From Sphingobium_A sp965228065 (lineage in GTDB: Bacteria; Pseudomonadota; Alphaproteobacteria; Sphingomonadales; Sphingomonadaceae), in contig OZ245788.1 of the NCBI GenBank assembly GCA_965228065.1, forward strand, positions 682,001 through 746,000: 64,000 nt of DNA, read 5' to 3'. The position numbers and the translations under genes were made by a program. Positions within the stretch are counted from its first letter, which is position 1. Every line of letters starts with the position of its first letter. This document shows, piece after piece, positions 24,082 through 33,332 of the stretch. The notes under the pieces are model-generated. The model ran no database searches. It saw nothing but the letters and a program-made list of their open reading frames with translations, and was not told where the DNA came from.

Positions 24082-24831
24082 TCACAGGCCTGTCACCAGA
24101 TGGCCGCCATCCACCGTGATCACGGTCCCCGTGATGTAAGTCGATGCATCGGACGCGAGCAGCAACAACGCCCCGTCGAGATCGCCGAGCCGGCCCAGTC
24201 GTCGCTGTGGAATGCGCCGGATCATCGCCTTGCCCGCCTCGCTGTCCCAAAAATCGGCGTTGAGTTCGGTATCGACATATCCCGGCGCCAGTGCGTTGAC
24301 GCGGATGCCGTGGCGCGCCACTTCCAGCGCCATCGTCTTCGTCAGTTGGATGACCCCTGCCTTGGATACGGCATAAGGAAGCACGCCTCTCGTCTGACGC
24401 AGGCCGAGGATGGATGCGATGTTGATGATCGATCCGCCGCGGCCATGCGCGCGCATCCCCACTGCGGCGGCCTGCGCCATCAGGAACATGCCCTTGAGAT
24501 TGGTGTCGATGACGACGTCCCAATCCGCTTCGGACTGATCGAGCACGTCGCCTTCGCGGACCACGCCCGCATTGTTGACGAGCACATCGACATTCTGGAG
24601 CGTCGGCGCGAGAGCCGCGACGCTGCTCGCCTGCGTCACATCGAGCGCGATCGTCGAGCAGGATCCGCCGGCGGCGCGAATTCCGTTGGCGACCGCTGCC
24701 AAAGCCTTTTCCCGCCGCGCGGCAAGAATGACCTCTGCACCCGATCTTGCCAGCCGTTCGGCGAAATGCCGGCCGAGCCCGCTCGATGCGCCCGTGACGA
24801 GCGCGGTCTTTCCACTCAGGCCGAGATCCAC
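24082..24831 (-). CDS. Short-chain dehydrogenase/reductase
   Basis: The 249-aa protein has the classical SDR features: TGASSGLG near residue 14 for NAD(P) binding, NNAG, IINIAS with the catalytic Ser, YAVSK (Tyr and Lys) and PGYVDTEL. The ARREK stretch after the second strand is compatible with NADP(H) use. It would oxidise a hydroxyl or reduce a ketone, possibly a 3-hydroxyacyl-CoA. The ATG lies 3 bp after the TonB-receptor stop and the gene is followed by the acyl-CoA dehydrogenase, suggesting one pathway. Confidence 0.92.
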   Translation of the reverse strand: MDLGLSGKTALVTGASSGLGRHFAERLARSGAEVILAARREKALAAVANGIRAAGGSCSTIALDVTQASSVAALAPTLQNVDVLVNNAGVVREGDVLDQSEADWDVVIDTNLKGMFLMAQAAAVGMRAHGRGGSIINIASILGLRQTRGVLPYAVSKAGVIQLTKTMALEVARHGIRVNALAPGYVDTELNADFWDSEAGKAMIRRIPQRRLGRLGDLDGALLLLASDASTYITGTVITVDGGHLVTGL

Positions 24832-24834
24832 GGT

Positions 24835-27165
24835 TCAGAACCGTATCGTGACGTCGCCGCCGACCGTTCTCGGCCGCCCATAGAAGCTGACGATCAAGCC
24901 ACCGAAGAAGCCGGACCCGAAGTCGATCGCGCCGATCCGGTAATCCTCGTTGAAGATGTTCTTCACGAACACCGATGCGTCGATTTCAGCCCCGCTCAGC
25001 TTGATCCCCGCGACCCGCAGCCGGCCGTCGAAGACATCGGATCCCTCGATCCGTGTGCGCTGCGCATTCTGCACCGAGGCTGGGTTCAGCGAATAAGGGA
25101 AGCTGTAGAAATCCGCGGAATGCGCATAGTCGATGCTCAGATGGAGGGCGCCGGTGTCGAAACGCGCAAGCCGGGCATCGATGTTCGCGCTGCCCGTCAG
25201 CCTGGGCGCATAAGGGAAGGCGCGGTCTTTTGCCACGTTCACCCCGCCGTTGATGAACTCGTCATAGCGCGGGCGGAGATAGCCGATCGTGCCCTGCACC
25301 TTCAGCCAATCGACCGGAGCCGCCGCCGCTTCGACCTCGAAACCGGTGATGTGGGAGCGCCCGGCATTTCGCACGACGCTGGAGAGGGTCGACGCATTGG
25401 GGTCGAATACCGAAAGCTGCAGATTCTTCGTATCGTTGTAAAAGGCCGCGACGTTCACTTGCAGCTTGTTGTCGAAGAACTGACCCTTGGCGCCGATCTC
25501 ATATGAATCGACGGTTTCGGGTTTGAAGCCGACACGGGTCTCGATCGCGTTCGGCGCTTCGGGATTGAAGCCGCCGCTCTTGAAGCCCTTCGCGTATTTT
25601 GCGTAGATGTTGAAATCGGGCGCGATCTCGTAGCGCACGATCGCCGTTGGCTGCCAGCCGTCGAACGTGCCCTTGGCAGTGGTGAACGGGATGAGGATCG
25701 CACCCGTCAGGCCGTTGATATTTTCGCGCCCGATGCTCTTGGTCTCGCGGTTGTAACGCAGGCCGCCGGTGAGCGTGAGCCGCCCGTCCAGCGCCGACGG
25801 CTTCCATTCGAGCTGGCCGAAACCGGCGACCGCCTCGGTCCGGTACTGATAGTTGATATAGGTCAGCCCGCCAAAATAGGACTGGAGGGAGGGCACCTTC
25901 GCCTTGTCATGATAATAATAGGCGCCCGCGGTATAATGCAGATCGCCCACATCCCCGGTGACCTGGAACTCCTGCGAAAAGGCCTTGGGTTCGTAGCGGA
26001 GGGACGCGCCGACGAGCTGGATCGGCGATCCGTCGAAATCCTTTCCTTCCTCGTAATGCAGCACGCGATAGCTTGTGATCGACTTGAGCGTCGCGCCGCC
26101 CAGATCGATGGCGCCTGTCAGCGAATGCCCCCATACGGTTGCGTTCTCGAACTGAGGCAGATGGATGTTCGCCACATCGACGCCGTTGATGCTGCTCGTG
26201 GTCGAGCGCCCGTCGGGCTTCAGGAACAGGTAGATCGGAATCTTGTTGTAGGTCGGCGATGTCGGATCGAAGACACCGCCTGCGTCCAGGTGCGTCAGCT
26301 GCGCATAAAGCTGCGAGTTGCGCTGGCGGCTGTAATCGAAACTGTAATCGAACGTCGCGTTGGCGGTCGGTTCCCAGCGCACGGCGATGCGCGCGGCAAT
26401 GGCGTTGACCGAATCCAGATTGCTGCGCTTGATCGGCTGCGCGGTCGTGACCTGGGGAAAGGGATTGGGGATGTTCTTCGTGCCCTCCCGATATTCGTAT
26501 CGCCCGGACAGCTTGACCTTGAAGACGCCGAGCCCGGTCTCCCAGGCGGGCAGATCCAGTTCGCCCTGGCCGAAGAACGCGCCATAGCTGCCGATGCCGG
26601 TCTTGAACGACCCGCCCAGCTCACCTGTCGGTTTTTTGAGGACGATGTTCACCGCGCCGGCGAGAGTGTTGCGCCCGTAGAGCGTGCCCTGCGGACCGCG
26701 CAGGATCTCGATATGATCGACCGCCAGATTGTCGAACGCGGCACCGCGCGCCTTGCCGATATAGACGCCATCGACATACATGCCCGCCGCCGGCTCGTAG
26801 AAGGGTGCGTTATTGAACACCACGCTGCCGCGGATCGCCACGGTGCTGGATGTGGCATAGCCCTGGCTGAAGACCTTCACATTGGGGATGAACCCGGTCA
26901 GGCCATTAATGTTGGTGACGTTCCGCGTTTCCAGCGCTTCGGTGCTGAAGGCGGTCACCGCGATCGGCACATCCACCAGCTTCTCGGCGCGGCGCTGCGC
27001 GGTGACGACGATGTCACCCAATCCGTCCTGATCGCCTGTCGCCCCCTGCGGATCGCGATCCTGCGCCATCGCCGTTTGCGGAACCAGCATCGCAAGCGCG
27101 GAAGCGCTTGCCAACCATATCAAACCGCGCCCGGCGTGCAGCTTTCCCGTATGTTCCACAGCCAT
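24835..27165 (-). CDS. TonB-dependent outer-membrane receptor 1
   Basis: The 776-aa protein has a signal peptide ending near TAMAQD, a TonB-box-like DIVVTAQRR, a plug domain (VPIAVTAFSTEALE, GMYVDGVYIGKARG, VDHIEILRGPQGTLYGRNTLAGAVNIVLKKP) and a long beta-barrel with aromatic strands ending in a C-terminal Phe (GDVTIRF). This is the sphingomonad-expanded group of receptors that import organic substrates rather than only iron complexes. It heads an operon with the SDR and acyl-CoA dehydrogenase, so the ligand is probably metabolised by these. Confidence 0.93.
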   Translation of the reverse strand: MAVEHTGKLHAGRGLIWLASASALAMLVPQTAMAQDRDPQGATGDQDGLGDIVVTAQRRAEKLVDVPIAVTAFSTEALETRNVTNINGLTGFIPNVKVFSQGYATSSTVAIRGSVVFNNAPFYEPAAGMYVDGVYIGKARGAAFDNLAVDHIEILRGPQGTLYGRNTLAGAVNIVLKKPTGELGGSFKTGIGSYGAFFGQGELDLPAWETGLGVFKVKLSGRYEYREGTKNIPNPFPQVTTAQPIKRSNLDSVNAIAARIAVRWEPTANATFDYSFDYSRQRNSQLYAQLTHLDAGGVFDPTSPTYNKIPIYLFLKPDGRSTTSSINGVDVANIHLPQFENATVWGHSLTGAIDLGGATLKSITSYRVLHYEEGKDFDGSPIQLVGASLRYEPKAFSQEFQVTGDVGDLHYTAGAYYYHDKAKVPSLQSYFGGLTYINYQYRTEAVAGFGQLEWKPSALDGRLTLTGGLRYNRETKSIGRENINGLTGAILIPFTTAKGTFDGWQPTAIVRYEIAPDFNIYAKYAKGFKSGGFNPEAPNAIETRVGFKPETVDSYEIGAKGQFFDNKLQVNVAAFYNDTKNLQLSVFDPNASTLSSVVRNAGRSHITGFEVEAAAAPVDWLKVQGTIGYLRPRYDEFINGGVNVAKDRAFPYAPRLTGSANIDARLARFDTGALHLSIDYAHSADFYSFPYSLNPASVQNAQRTRIEGSDVFDGRLRVAGIKLSGAEIDASVFVKNIFNEDYRIGAIDFGSGFFGGLIVSFYGRPRTVGGDVTIRF

Positions 27166-27271
27166 TCCTCACCCCCGAACTGTTCTTTTGTGACGGAAAG
27201 GTGCAGTGAGGGGCGAAGAGCGGCAACCAACAGAGCGCCTAGCGCGCCCTGAGAAATTGTTCTCCGCGGGA

Positions 27272-28540
27272 TCAGTTGATTTCGATTTCCAGATCGTCCG
27301 TCAGCGTCTTCGCCGCGAGAAAGAAGTGCGCGGCGGCCCAGAGATAGCCGCCCCCGGCGATCATCAATGCCCAGCGCAATCCTTCCGCGGCACTCCCCGT
27401 CTGCGCCGCGAAAAAGTCGCTTGCCGCACCGAGCATCAGCGGCCCCGCACCGATCCCGACCAGATTGGTGACGAGCGCCCCGAAAGCCGCGATCGTCGCG
27501 CGCATCGAAAGCGGCGACAGGCTCTGACCCAGCGCCATGAACGACGCGAGCCATGCGCTGTTCATCGCGATCGGCAGGATCAGGTAGAGCAGAGCGACAT
27601 GCGCCGAATGCGCTGTCAGCGCGGCGATGAAGAAGGGGAAGGCGACCAGCAGGGCCGCCGCCGGGAGGTAAAGCGCCATGCGCGGATCCCGCTTGCCGAG
27701 CCGGTCGATCAGCCAGCCGCCGCCGAGACCGCCGACGACACCCGCCGCACCGGCGACGAGCCCCCATGAGAAGCCCACTTCGGCGATCGTCATGCCATGG
27801 CTGCGCATGAAGAAAGGCGGAAACCAGAGCGCCACGCCGGCACTGACGACGGATGCGATCGATCCGCCGACGAGCAGCTGGCGATAGGCAGGCTTTTTGA
27901 GCATTACCGCGAGCGTGTTTCGCAAGGGCAGCTCGACGTTTCGAGCAACGGTGGCGCGGATCGGCTCGCGCACCGTCATTGCAAAGAGCCCGGCCAGAGC
28001 AACGCCGGGCAGTCCGACCAGCGCCACCGCCGCCCGCCAGCCCAACGCATCGGCGATCCAGCCACCGAACATGAGGCCAAGCATCGAGCCGATCGGGATA
28101 CCGAGCGCATAAACGCCCATCGCGAACCCTCTTTCTTCGCGGCGATAGAGATCGGCGATTATCGAGAGAGCGGAAGGACTGCATCCCGCCTCGCCGACCC
28201 CGACGGCAAGGCGCGCCAGCAGCAGCTGGACGAAGTTCTGCGCAGCGCCGCAGATCGCGGTCGCCAGGCTCCAAAGCGCAAGCGCGACGGAAATGATGCG
28301 GACGCGAGGAACACCGCGATCCGCCAGTCTCGCGATCGGCAGCCCCAGGGCAGTGTAGAAGATCGCGAACGCCACCCCGGTCATCAGTCCGAGCTGCCAG
28401 TCGGCAAGCCCGAATTCGGCCTTAATCGGCTCCTGCAGGATGCTGATGATCTGGCGATCGATGAAATTGAAGACGTAGACGATCAAAAGCATGCCGAGTG
28501 CATAGCTGCGGGCCTGGCTTCGGATCGGCGCATCGGTCAC
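27272..28540 (-). CDS. MFS transporter 1 (spinster-like)
   Basis: The protein (422 aa) has 12 predicted membrane helices and the MFS signature of the spinster-like group: FNFIDRQIISILQEPIKAEFGLADWQLGLMTG, LPIARLADRG and GVGEAGCSPSALSIIADLY. It starts with a GTG at 28540 that overlaps the stop of the PQQ dehydrogenase gene (GTGA). A longer frame upstream lies inside that gene and is an artefact. It probably moves the substrate or product across the inner membrane. It is closely similar in layout to the MFS gene at 33333-34637. Confidence 0.9.
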   Translation of the reverse strand: MTDAPIRSQARSYALGMLLIVYVFNFIDRQIISILQEPIKAEFGLADWQLGLMTGVAFAIFYTALGLPIARLADRGVPRVRIISVALALWSLATAICGAAQNFVQLLLARLAVGVGEAGCSPSALSIIADLYRREERGFAMGVYALGIPIGSMLGLMFGGWIADALGWRAAVALVGLPGVALAGLFAMTVREPIRATVARNVELPLRNTLAVMLKKPAYRQLLVGGSIASVVSAGVALWFPPFFMRSHGMTIAEVGFSWGLVAGAAGVVGGLGGGWLIDRLGKRDPRMALYLPAAALLVAFPFFIAALTAHSAHVALLYLILPIAMNSAWLASFMALGQSLSPLSMRATIAAFGALVTNLVGIGAGPLMLGAASDFFAAQTGSAAEGLRWALMIAGGGYLWAAAHFFLAAKTLTDDLEIEIN

Positions 28541-30780
28541 AGCGTCGCGGGACCTCTGCTGGGCGCAGTTTTCCCCGCGCCCGGCTTTTTCTCGCCGGCA
28601 GCCGCCTTGTTCGTCTCGTCGACCAGATAGGCGTGGATCGCCCGCGCGTCGGCCGCACTCAGCACGTCGTCGAACCGGCCCATGCCATTTGGCGCGAACA
28701 GGCCACGGAGCACGATTTCGTCGAACGCATCGTGTTTTTCGGGCGTCAGTCGACGCAGATCGGGAACGAGTCCGCGGCCGAAGACGTGGCAAAGGGCACA
28801 GGTTCGGCCGAACAGCTGCCGCCCCGCGGCGATCTGTGTCGGGGTGCCGACATAGCGGGCGGGAGCCGGCGTTATGGCAGGGAGGGTCCATTCCGGCGGT
28901 ATCGGGGTCTTCCCGCCATCGAGCCGGAAGACCAGCAGGCGGTTCGCATTGCCGTAGCGATAGGCCGCGCTGTCAGCCGGGAAGCGGAACGCCCCACCGC
29001 CGATTCCGCCTTGAACGGCGACATATTGAACCCCCTTCACCGCGTAGGTCATCGGCGCCGCCATCAGGCTGGTGCCCGTTGCGATCTTCTTGAGCAGCTT
29101 GCCGCTCTCCGCCGCATAGATGCGCAATATGCCGTCGCGGTTGCTCTGGAAGACGAGGTTGCCCGCACTGGACATCACACCGCCTTCGTTGAAGCCGGGG
29201 GACGGCGCTTCCCAGGCGATGCGCCCGGTAAGGGGGTCCAGCGCGCGGAGAACGCTGAAGGTCCGCGCCGGCCCCGGCGCATTGCGCGAAAGTTCGGCGA
29301 GAGTCGGCTGCGGGCCGTAGGCGGCGGCGAGCGCTTTCGGATCATAGCCTTCGGGTGGCAGCCCGATGATGTCGAACGCGCTCTTGCGATGGCCGTCCGC
29401 GACCCTGCTCGTCGGGATATAGATGCGCGGCGCTTCGTTCGCCGGCACATAGACCAGGCCGGTCTGCTCGCTAGCCGACATGGGCGGCCAGTTGTGCCCG
29501 CCCGCGAAGGAGGGGAAGAGCAATTTGGTCCCGGCGCCCCAATCCGCCTCGGGCGAAGGGATCGGCCGGCCGTTCGCATCGAGGCCTTTGGTCCAGTTGA
29601 CCTTCACGAAGGGTTTGGCCGAAATCAGCTTTCCGCTCTCTCGGTCGAGCACGTAGAAGAAGCCGTTCTTGGGCGCATGCATCAGCACCTTGCGGACGCG
29701 GCCGTCGACTTTCAGATCGCGCAGGATGAACTTCTGCGTGGCAGTGAAATCCCATTGCTCCGCCGGCACCTGCTGGAAATACCAGGCCAGTGCACCGGTC
29801 TTGGGCCGGATTGCGAGGATCGACGAAAGATAGAGATTGTCGCCGCCTTTCGGGCTGCGCTCGCGATAATTATAGGGAGAAGCATTGCCGGTGCCGACAT
29901 AGAGAAGGTCGAGCTCGGGATCATAGGCGAGCGCATCCCACGCCGTGCCGCCGCCGCCATATCGCGTCCAGTTCCCCGCCGGATCCCAAGTCTTCAGCGC
30001 GGCGTCCAGATGCGGCCCTTCTTGCGGGCCGGTCCGCGGATCGCGAGGCACGGTGTAGAATCGCCAGCGGGTCTTTCCGGTATCGAGATCGAGCGCGACG
30101 ACATAGCCGCGCACGCCGAAGTCCGCACCGCCGGATCCTATCACCACGACGTTCCCCGCAATCTGGGGCGATCCGCTGGAAGTGTAGGGCTGGCGCTTTT
30201 CGCGTGCGCCATCGGGCAAGGTATCGGTTCGCCAGATCAGCCGGCCCGTCTTCGCGTCGAGCGCCTGGAGATATCCGTCGGTCGATCCCGCATAGACACG
30301 TCCTTTCCAGACGGAGATTCCCCTTTGGGGCACGTCGCAACAGGCATATCGGCCATATTGACCATCGACTTCGGGTACGTAGGTCCAAAGCTCGCGCCCG
30401 GTTTCCGCATCGAGCGCATAGACCCGGCCCCAGACGCCCACCAGATACATGACGCCGTCGACCACGATCGGCGTGCCTTCCTGCGCCCGCGCCGTGCCGA
30501 GCGCATAGTCCCAGGCAAAGCCAAGGCGCACGACGTTGCGATCGTCTATCTGCTGCAGCGGCGAGAAATAACTTCCCCCGCTATCCCGCCCGTTCGTGAA
30601 CCAGTTGCCCGGCTCGGCATCGGCAGCGGCAAGCCGCCGATCATCGACGTCACCGAATCTGCCGCTCGCAAATGCGCTGGGAGGAGACAATTCCTCCCCG
30701 GACCGTCCCCCCTGGCCGCACCCGCCGAGCGCGAGCATGACCAGACAAAGCCATGCCGCCCTGGCGCGCGCACGGATCAT
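28537..30780 (-). CDS. PQQ-dependent quinohemoprotein alcohol dehydrogenase
   Basis: The 747-aa protein is exported: its start MIRARARAAW leads into a lipobox-like LALGGC21, suggesting a lipoprotein. An eight-bladed PQQ propeller follows, with the vicinal disulfide pair C147-C148 (YACCDVP) and the WDFTATQ active-site region. A C-terminal cytochrome c domain carries CALCH at 661-665 with a likely Met ligand at 700. Such enzymes oxidise alcohols or polyols in the periplasm and pass electrons to the respiratory chain. It is translated between TonB receptor 2 (1-bp gap) and MFS 1 (overlap), so its substrate is probably the compound that receptor imports. Confidence 0.92.
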   Translation of the reverse strand: MIRARARAAWLCLVMLALGGCGQGGRSGEELSPPSAFASGRFGDVDDRRLAAADAEPGNWFTNGRDSGGSYFSPLQQIDDRNVVRLGFAWDYALGTARAQEGTPIVVDGVMYLVGVWGRVYALDAETGRELWTYVPEVDGQYGRYACCDVPQRGISVWKGRVYAGSTDGYLQALDAKTGRLIWRTDTLPDGAREKRQPYTSSGSPQIAGNVVVIGSGGADFGVRGYVVALDLDTGKTRWRFYTVPRDPRTGPQEGPHLDAALKTWDPAGNWTRYGGGGTAWDALAYDPELDLLYVGTGNASPYNYRERSPKGGDNLYLSSILAIRPKTGALAWYFQQVPAEQWDFTATQKFILRDLKVDGRVRKVLMHAPKNGFFYVLDRESGKLISAKPFVKVNWTKGLDANGRPIPSPEADWGAGTKLLFPSFAGGHNWPPMSASEQTGLVYVPANEAPRIYIPTSRVADGHRKSAFDIIGLPPEGYDPKALAAAYGPQPTLAELSRNAPGPARTFSVLRALDPLTGRIAWEAPSPGFNEGGVMSSAGNLVFQSNRDGILRIYAAESGKLLKKIATGTSLMAAPMTYAVKGVQYVAVQGGIGGGAFRFPADSAAYRYGNANRLLVFRLDGGKTPIPPEWTLPAITPAPARYVGTPTQIAAGRQLFGRTCALCHVFGRGLVPDLRRLTPEKHDAFDEIVLRGLFAPNGMGRFDDVLSAADARAIHAYLVDETNKAAAGEKKPGAGKTAPSRGPATL

Positions 30781-30781
30781 G

Positions 30782-33169
30782 TCAGAACTTCGCCGTCACG
30801 CTCGCGCCGAATGCCCGGTCCCGCAGATAAACGTTCGTGCCGAAGCCGAGTGCACCAAAGTCGACACCGCCGACCTTCTGATCCTCGTTCAGCAGGTTCG
30901 TGCCCCAGAGTTCGAACTTTGCCGTGGTGTCCCCGGTGAGGCGCACATCGGCAACCGAGATATTGGCGTTCAACGTATGGGTCGCATTTCCGCGCACCGC
31001 GAAGTTGCGCGAATATTCGCGATCGAGCGAGAAATAATAACGCGGGCTCTTATAGGCGTAGTTCACCCTGAAGCTGAGCTCGCCGATATTGGCCAGATCG
31101 ACGCTGTAGACTCCGCCGATATTGTAGGTCCATTTCGACGCCTGCGGCGCGTGCGCCTCGTCCGACACATCGATCGTCGTGACGCCGCCCGGAACGCCCG
31201 GCGTGGCGAACGAAAACGGATAGCGCGTATAATTGGGATCGACGTGACCGAGATTGCCTTCGAATTGCAGCCCCGGCACGGGCACCACGGTCAACGCGGC
31301 CTCGAACCCCTTATAGACCACCGTCGCGTCGTTGGTGATGACGGTCGCGGAAATGCCGCGGATCGGATCGACGACATAGCGGTTGATCTGCTTGTCGGTA
31401 TATCGCGTGCGGAACGCGGTCGCGTTGAACCGCACGCGCCGGTCGAACAGGTCCGCCTTCACGCCCGCTTCGATCACCATCGCCTTTTCCGGATCATAGG
31501 CCGGCGCCAATGCGCCCGGATTGAAACCGCCGGTCTTGTAGGACGTCGCCACGCGCGCGAAGGTCATGATCGCGGGGGTCCATTGGAAGTTCGCCGACGC
31601 GTTGTAGGAGAAATTGTCCCATTTGTTGCTCAGTCGCTGCGTGCCGGCGAGTATCAGCGCCGAGTTCGGATCATCGCGCGGGATCGCCGGGACATATTTC
31701 AGCTCATATTCCGATTTCTTGTCGACCGTATAACGGACGCCGCCGGTCAGTTCGAGCCGCTCGTCGAGGAAGCTCGGCCGGTAGGACGCCTGGCCATATG
31801 CCGCGTAGGACGTTGAATCGAGATAATATTCCTTTGCGCTGCCGCTGTTGAACGCTGTCGTGGGGCTCAGCACGAAGGTGAACAGGGTCCGCGTCGCACC
31901 GGATGCCTTCTGATCGAAGTAGAACAGGCCGGCGGCATATTTGAGCTGGCCGATGGTCCCCGTGGCCTGCAGCTCGTTGGTGATGTTGTGCGAATTGGCG
32001 AGATAATAAAAGCTGTTGAACGGTGAAACCGTGGCTGTGCCGGCCGGCGCGAAGGTGACCGGATCGAGTACCGGACCGCGCAGATTGCCTTGTCCGCTCA
32101 CATTGGGATGCTCGTCGGCATTCATGTCGCGATAGGCCAGGATGTTCTTCAGGTTGAACGCATCGCTCGCCGCCAACGTCACCGTGAGCGAGGTGCCCCA
32201 GTTCACGCTCTCCGCGCGCGGCAGGAAATTGTTCGAATAGACTGTCTTCAGCAGACGGTCGCCCGAAACGATGAACGGCTGCCCGCCAAAGCTCGGCGAC
32301 TGGTTGAAATAGGATATGACGTTCGGCGTCGCCGTGACGATCTGATAGACCGCCGGCGTGAAGCGCTGCTGCGTCCAGTCGCCGCGCAGGTCGAAGCTCA
32401 ACGTCGGACTCAGGTCGCCATGGAGCGTTCCCGACAGGCTTTCGCTGTTGCGCGACCCGGGATCGAGGCGGGAGGGAGCGTTCAGATCGTTCTGATACCC
32501 GTCCATCTGATAATGCATATAGGCGATCTTCGCCTTGAGCCCCGATTTACCGATCTCGCCCGTATCGAGGATCGACTTCAGGATGATCTCGTTATCGGTG
32601 CCATAGCCGATCTTTTGCTGGAACCCGAAGGTATCGGAGGGTGCGCGCGTGGTGATGCTGACGGCGCCGCCCGTCGTATTGCGCCCGAACAATGTTCCTT
32701 GCGGTCCATAGAGAACCTCGATCCGCTCGACGTCCGCCAGATTGTCGATATTGTACATCCGTGCCTGCGGATAGAGCACGCCATCGACATAGAGCGCGAT
32801 CGGTGGCTCGATATACGGTTCGTAATCGTAGACCGCGATCCCGCGCAGGGTGAACTGCGCGGCGGATGCCGTGCCGATCGACTGCTCGACGTTCAGGTTC
32901 GGAACGAAATCGCCGATTTGCTCGAGGCGGGTGACGTTCTTGCTTTCGAGCGCGTCGGAACTGAGCGCGGCGATCGCGATGGGGACGCGCTGGAGGTTTT
33001 CCGCGGTCTTGCGCGCGGTGACGACGATATCCTCCACCTGCGCCCCTTTTTCGGTGTCATCGGAGGGAACGGGGTCCTGCGCCCATGCGGAACCGGCTCC
33101 GGCCAGGCTGGCTCCAAGCAAGGTCGATGCGAGCAGCAGTTTGCGAATCCGGAAAATCTTGGATGACAT
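30782..33169 (-). CDS. TonB-dependent outer-membrane receptor 2
   Basis: The 795-aa protein starts at the ATG at 33169 (GGGAG site upstream) with a signal peptide MSSKIFRIRKLLLAS ending at AWAQ. VEDIVVTARK is the TonB box, and the plug carries VPIAIAALSSDALE, ALYVDGVLY and VERIEVLYGPQGTLFGRNTTGGAVSI. The barrel ends FGASVTAKF. It is the first gene of an operon with the PQQ alcohol dehydrogenase and MFS 1. The frame extends another 99 codons upstream without a signal sequence; that part is rejected. Confidence 0.93.
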   Translation of the reverse strand: MSSKIFRIRKLLLASTLLGASLAGAGSAWAQDPVPSDDTEKGAQVEDIVVTARKTAENLQRVPIAIAALSSDALESKNVTRLEQIGDFVPNLNVEQSIGTASAAQFTLRGIAVYDYEPYIEPPIALYVDGVLYPQARMYNIDNLADVERIEVLYGPQGTLFGRNTTGGAVSITTRAPSDTFGFQQKIGYGTDNEIILKSILDTGEIGKSGLKAKIAYMHYQMDGYQNDLNAPSRLDPGSRNSESLSGTLHGDLSPTLSFDLRGDWTQQRFTPAVYQIVTATPNVISYFNQSPSFGGQPFIVSGDRLLKTVYSNNFLPRAESVNWGTSLTVTLAASDAFNLKNILAYRDMNADEHPNVSGQGNLRGPVLDPVTFAPAGTATVSPFNSFYYLANSHNITNELQATGTIGQLKYAAGLFYFDQKASGATRTLFTFVLSPTTAFNSGSAKEYYLDSTSYAAYGQASYRPSFLDERLELTGGVRYTVDKKSEYELKYVPAIPRDDPNSALILAGTQRLSNKWDNFSYNASANFQWTPAIMTFARVATSYKTGGFNPGALAPAYDPEKAMVIEAGVKADLFDRRVRFNATAFRTRYTDKQINRYVVDPIRGISATVITNDATVVYKGFEAALTVVPVPGLQFEGNLGHVDPNYTRYPFSFATPGVPGGVTTIDVSDEAHAPQASKWTYNIGGVYSVDLANIGELSFRVNYAYKSPRYYFSLDREYSRNFAVRGNATHTLNANISVADVRLTGDTTAKFELWGTNLLNEDQKVGGVDFGALGFGTNVYLRDRAFGASVTAKF

Positions 33170-33332
33170 GCATGTATCTCCCTCCCACCGCCCTTGCCTC
33201 ATTCGGGCAGGTGCGGATCGCACGTTCGTCAGCGCAGGATTGCGGCCCTGCGTTTCGAACATCACGTGCCACGGGCTTCCGGGCCATTGTCTAAGAGTAA
33301 GGATCGCTCCCATAAAATGTCGGGGTAGACAC

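Noticed and set aside
28498..30939. 813-codon plus-strand frame opposite the PQQ dehydrogenase
   Set aside because: The minus strand encodes a complete, motif-bearing PQQ enzyme. The plus frame is rich in Arg, Gly and Ala with no domain, typical of antisense frames in GC-rich DNA.
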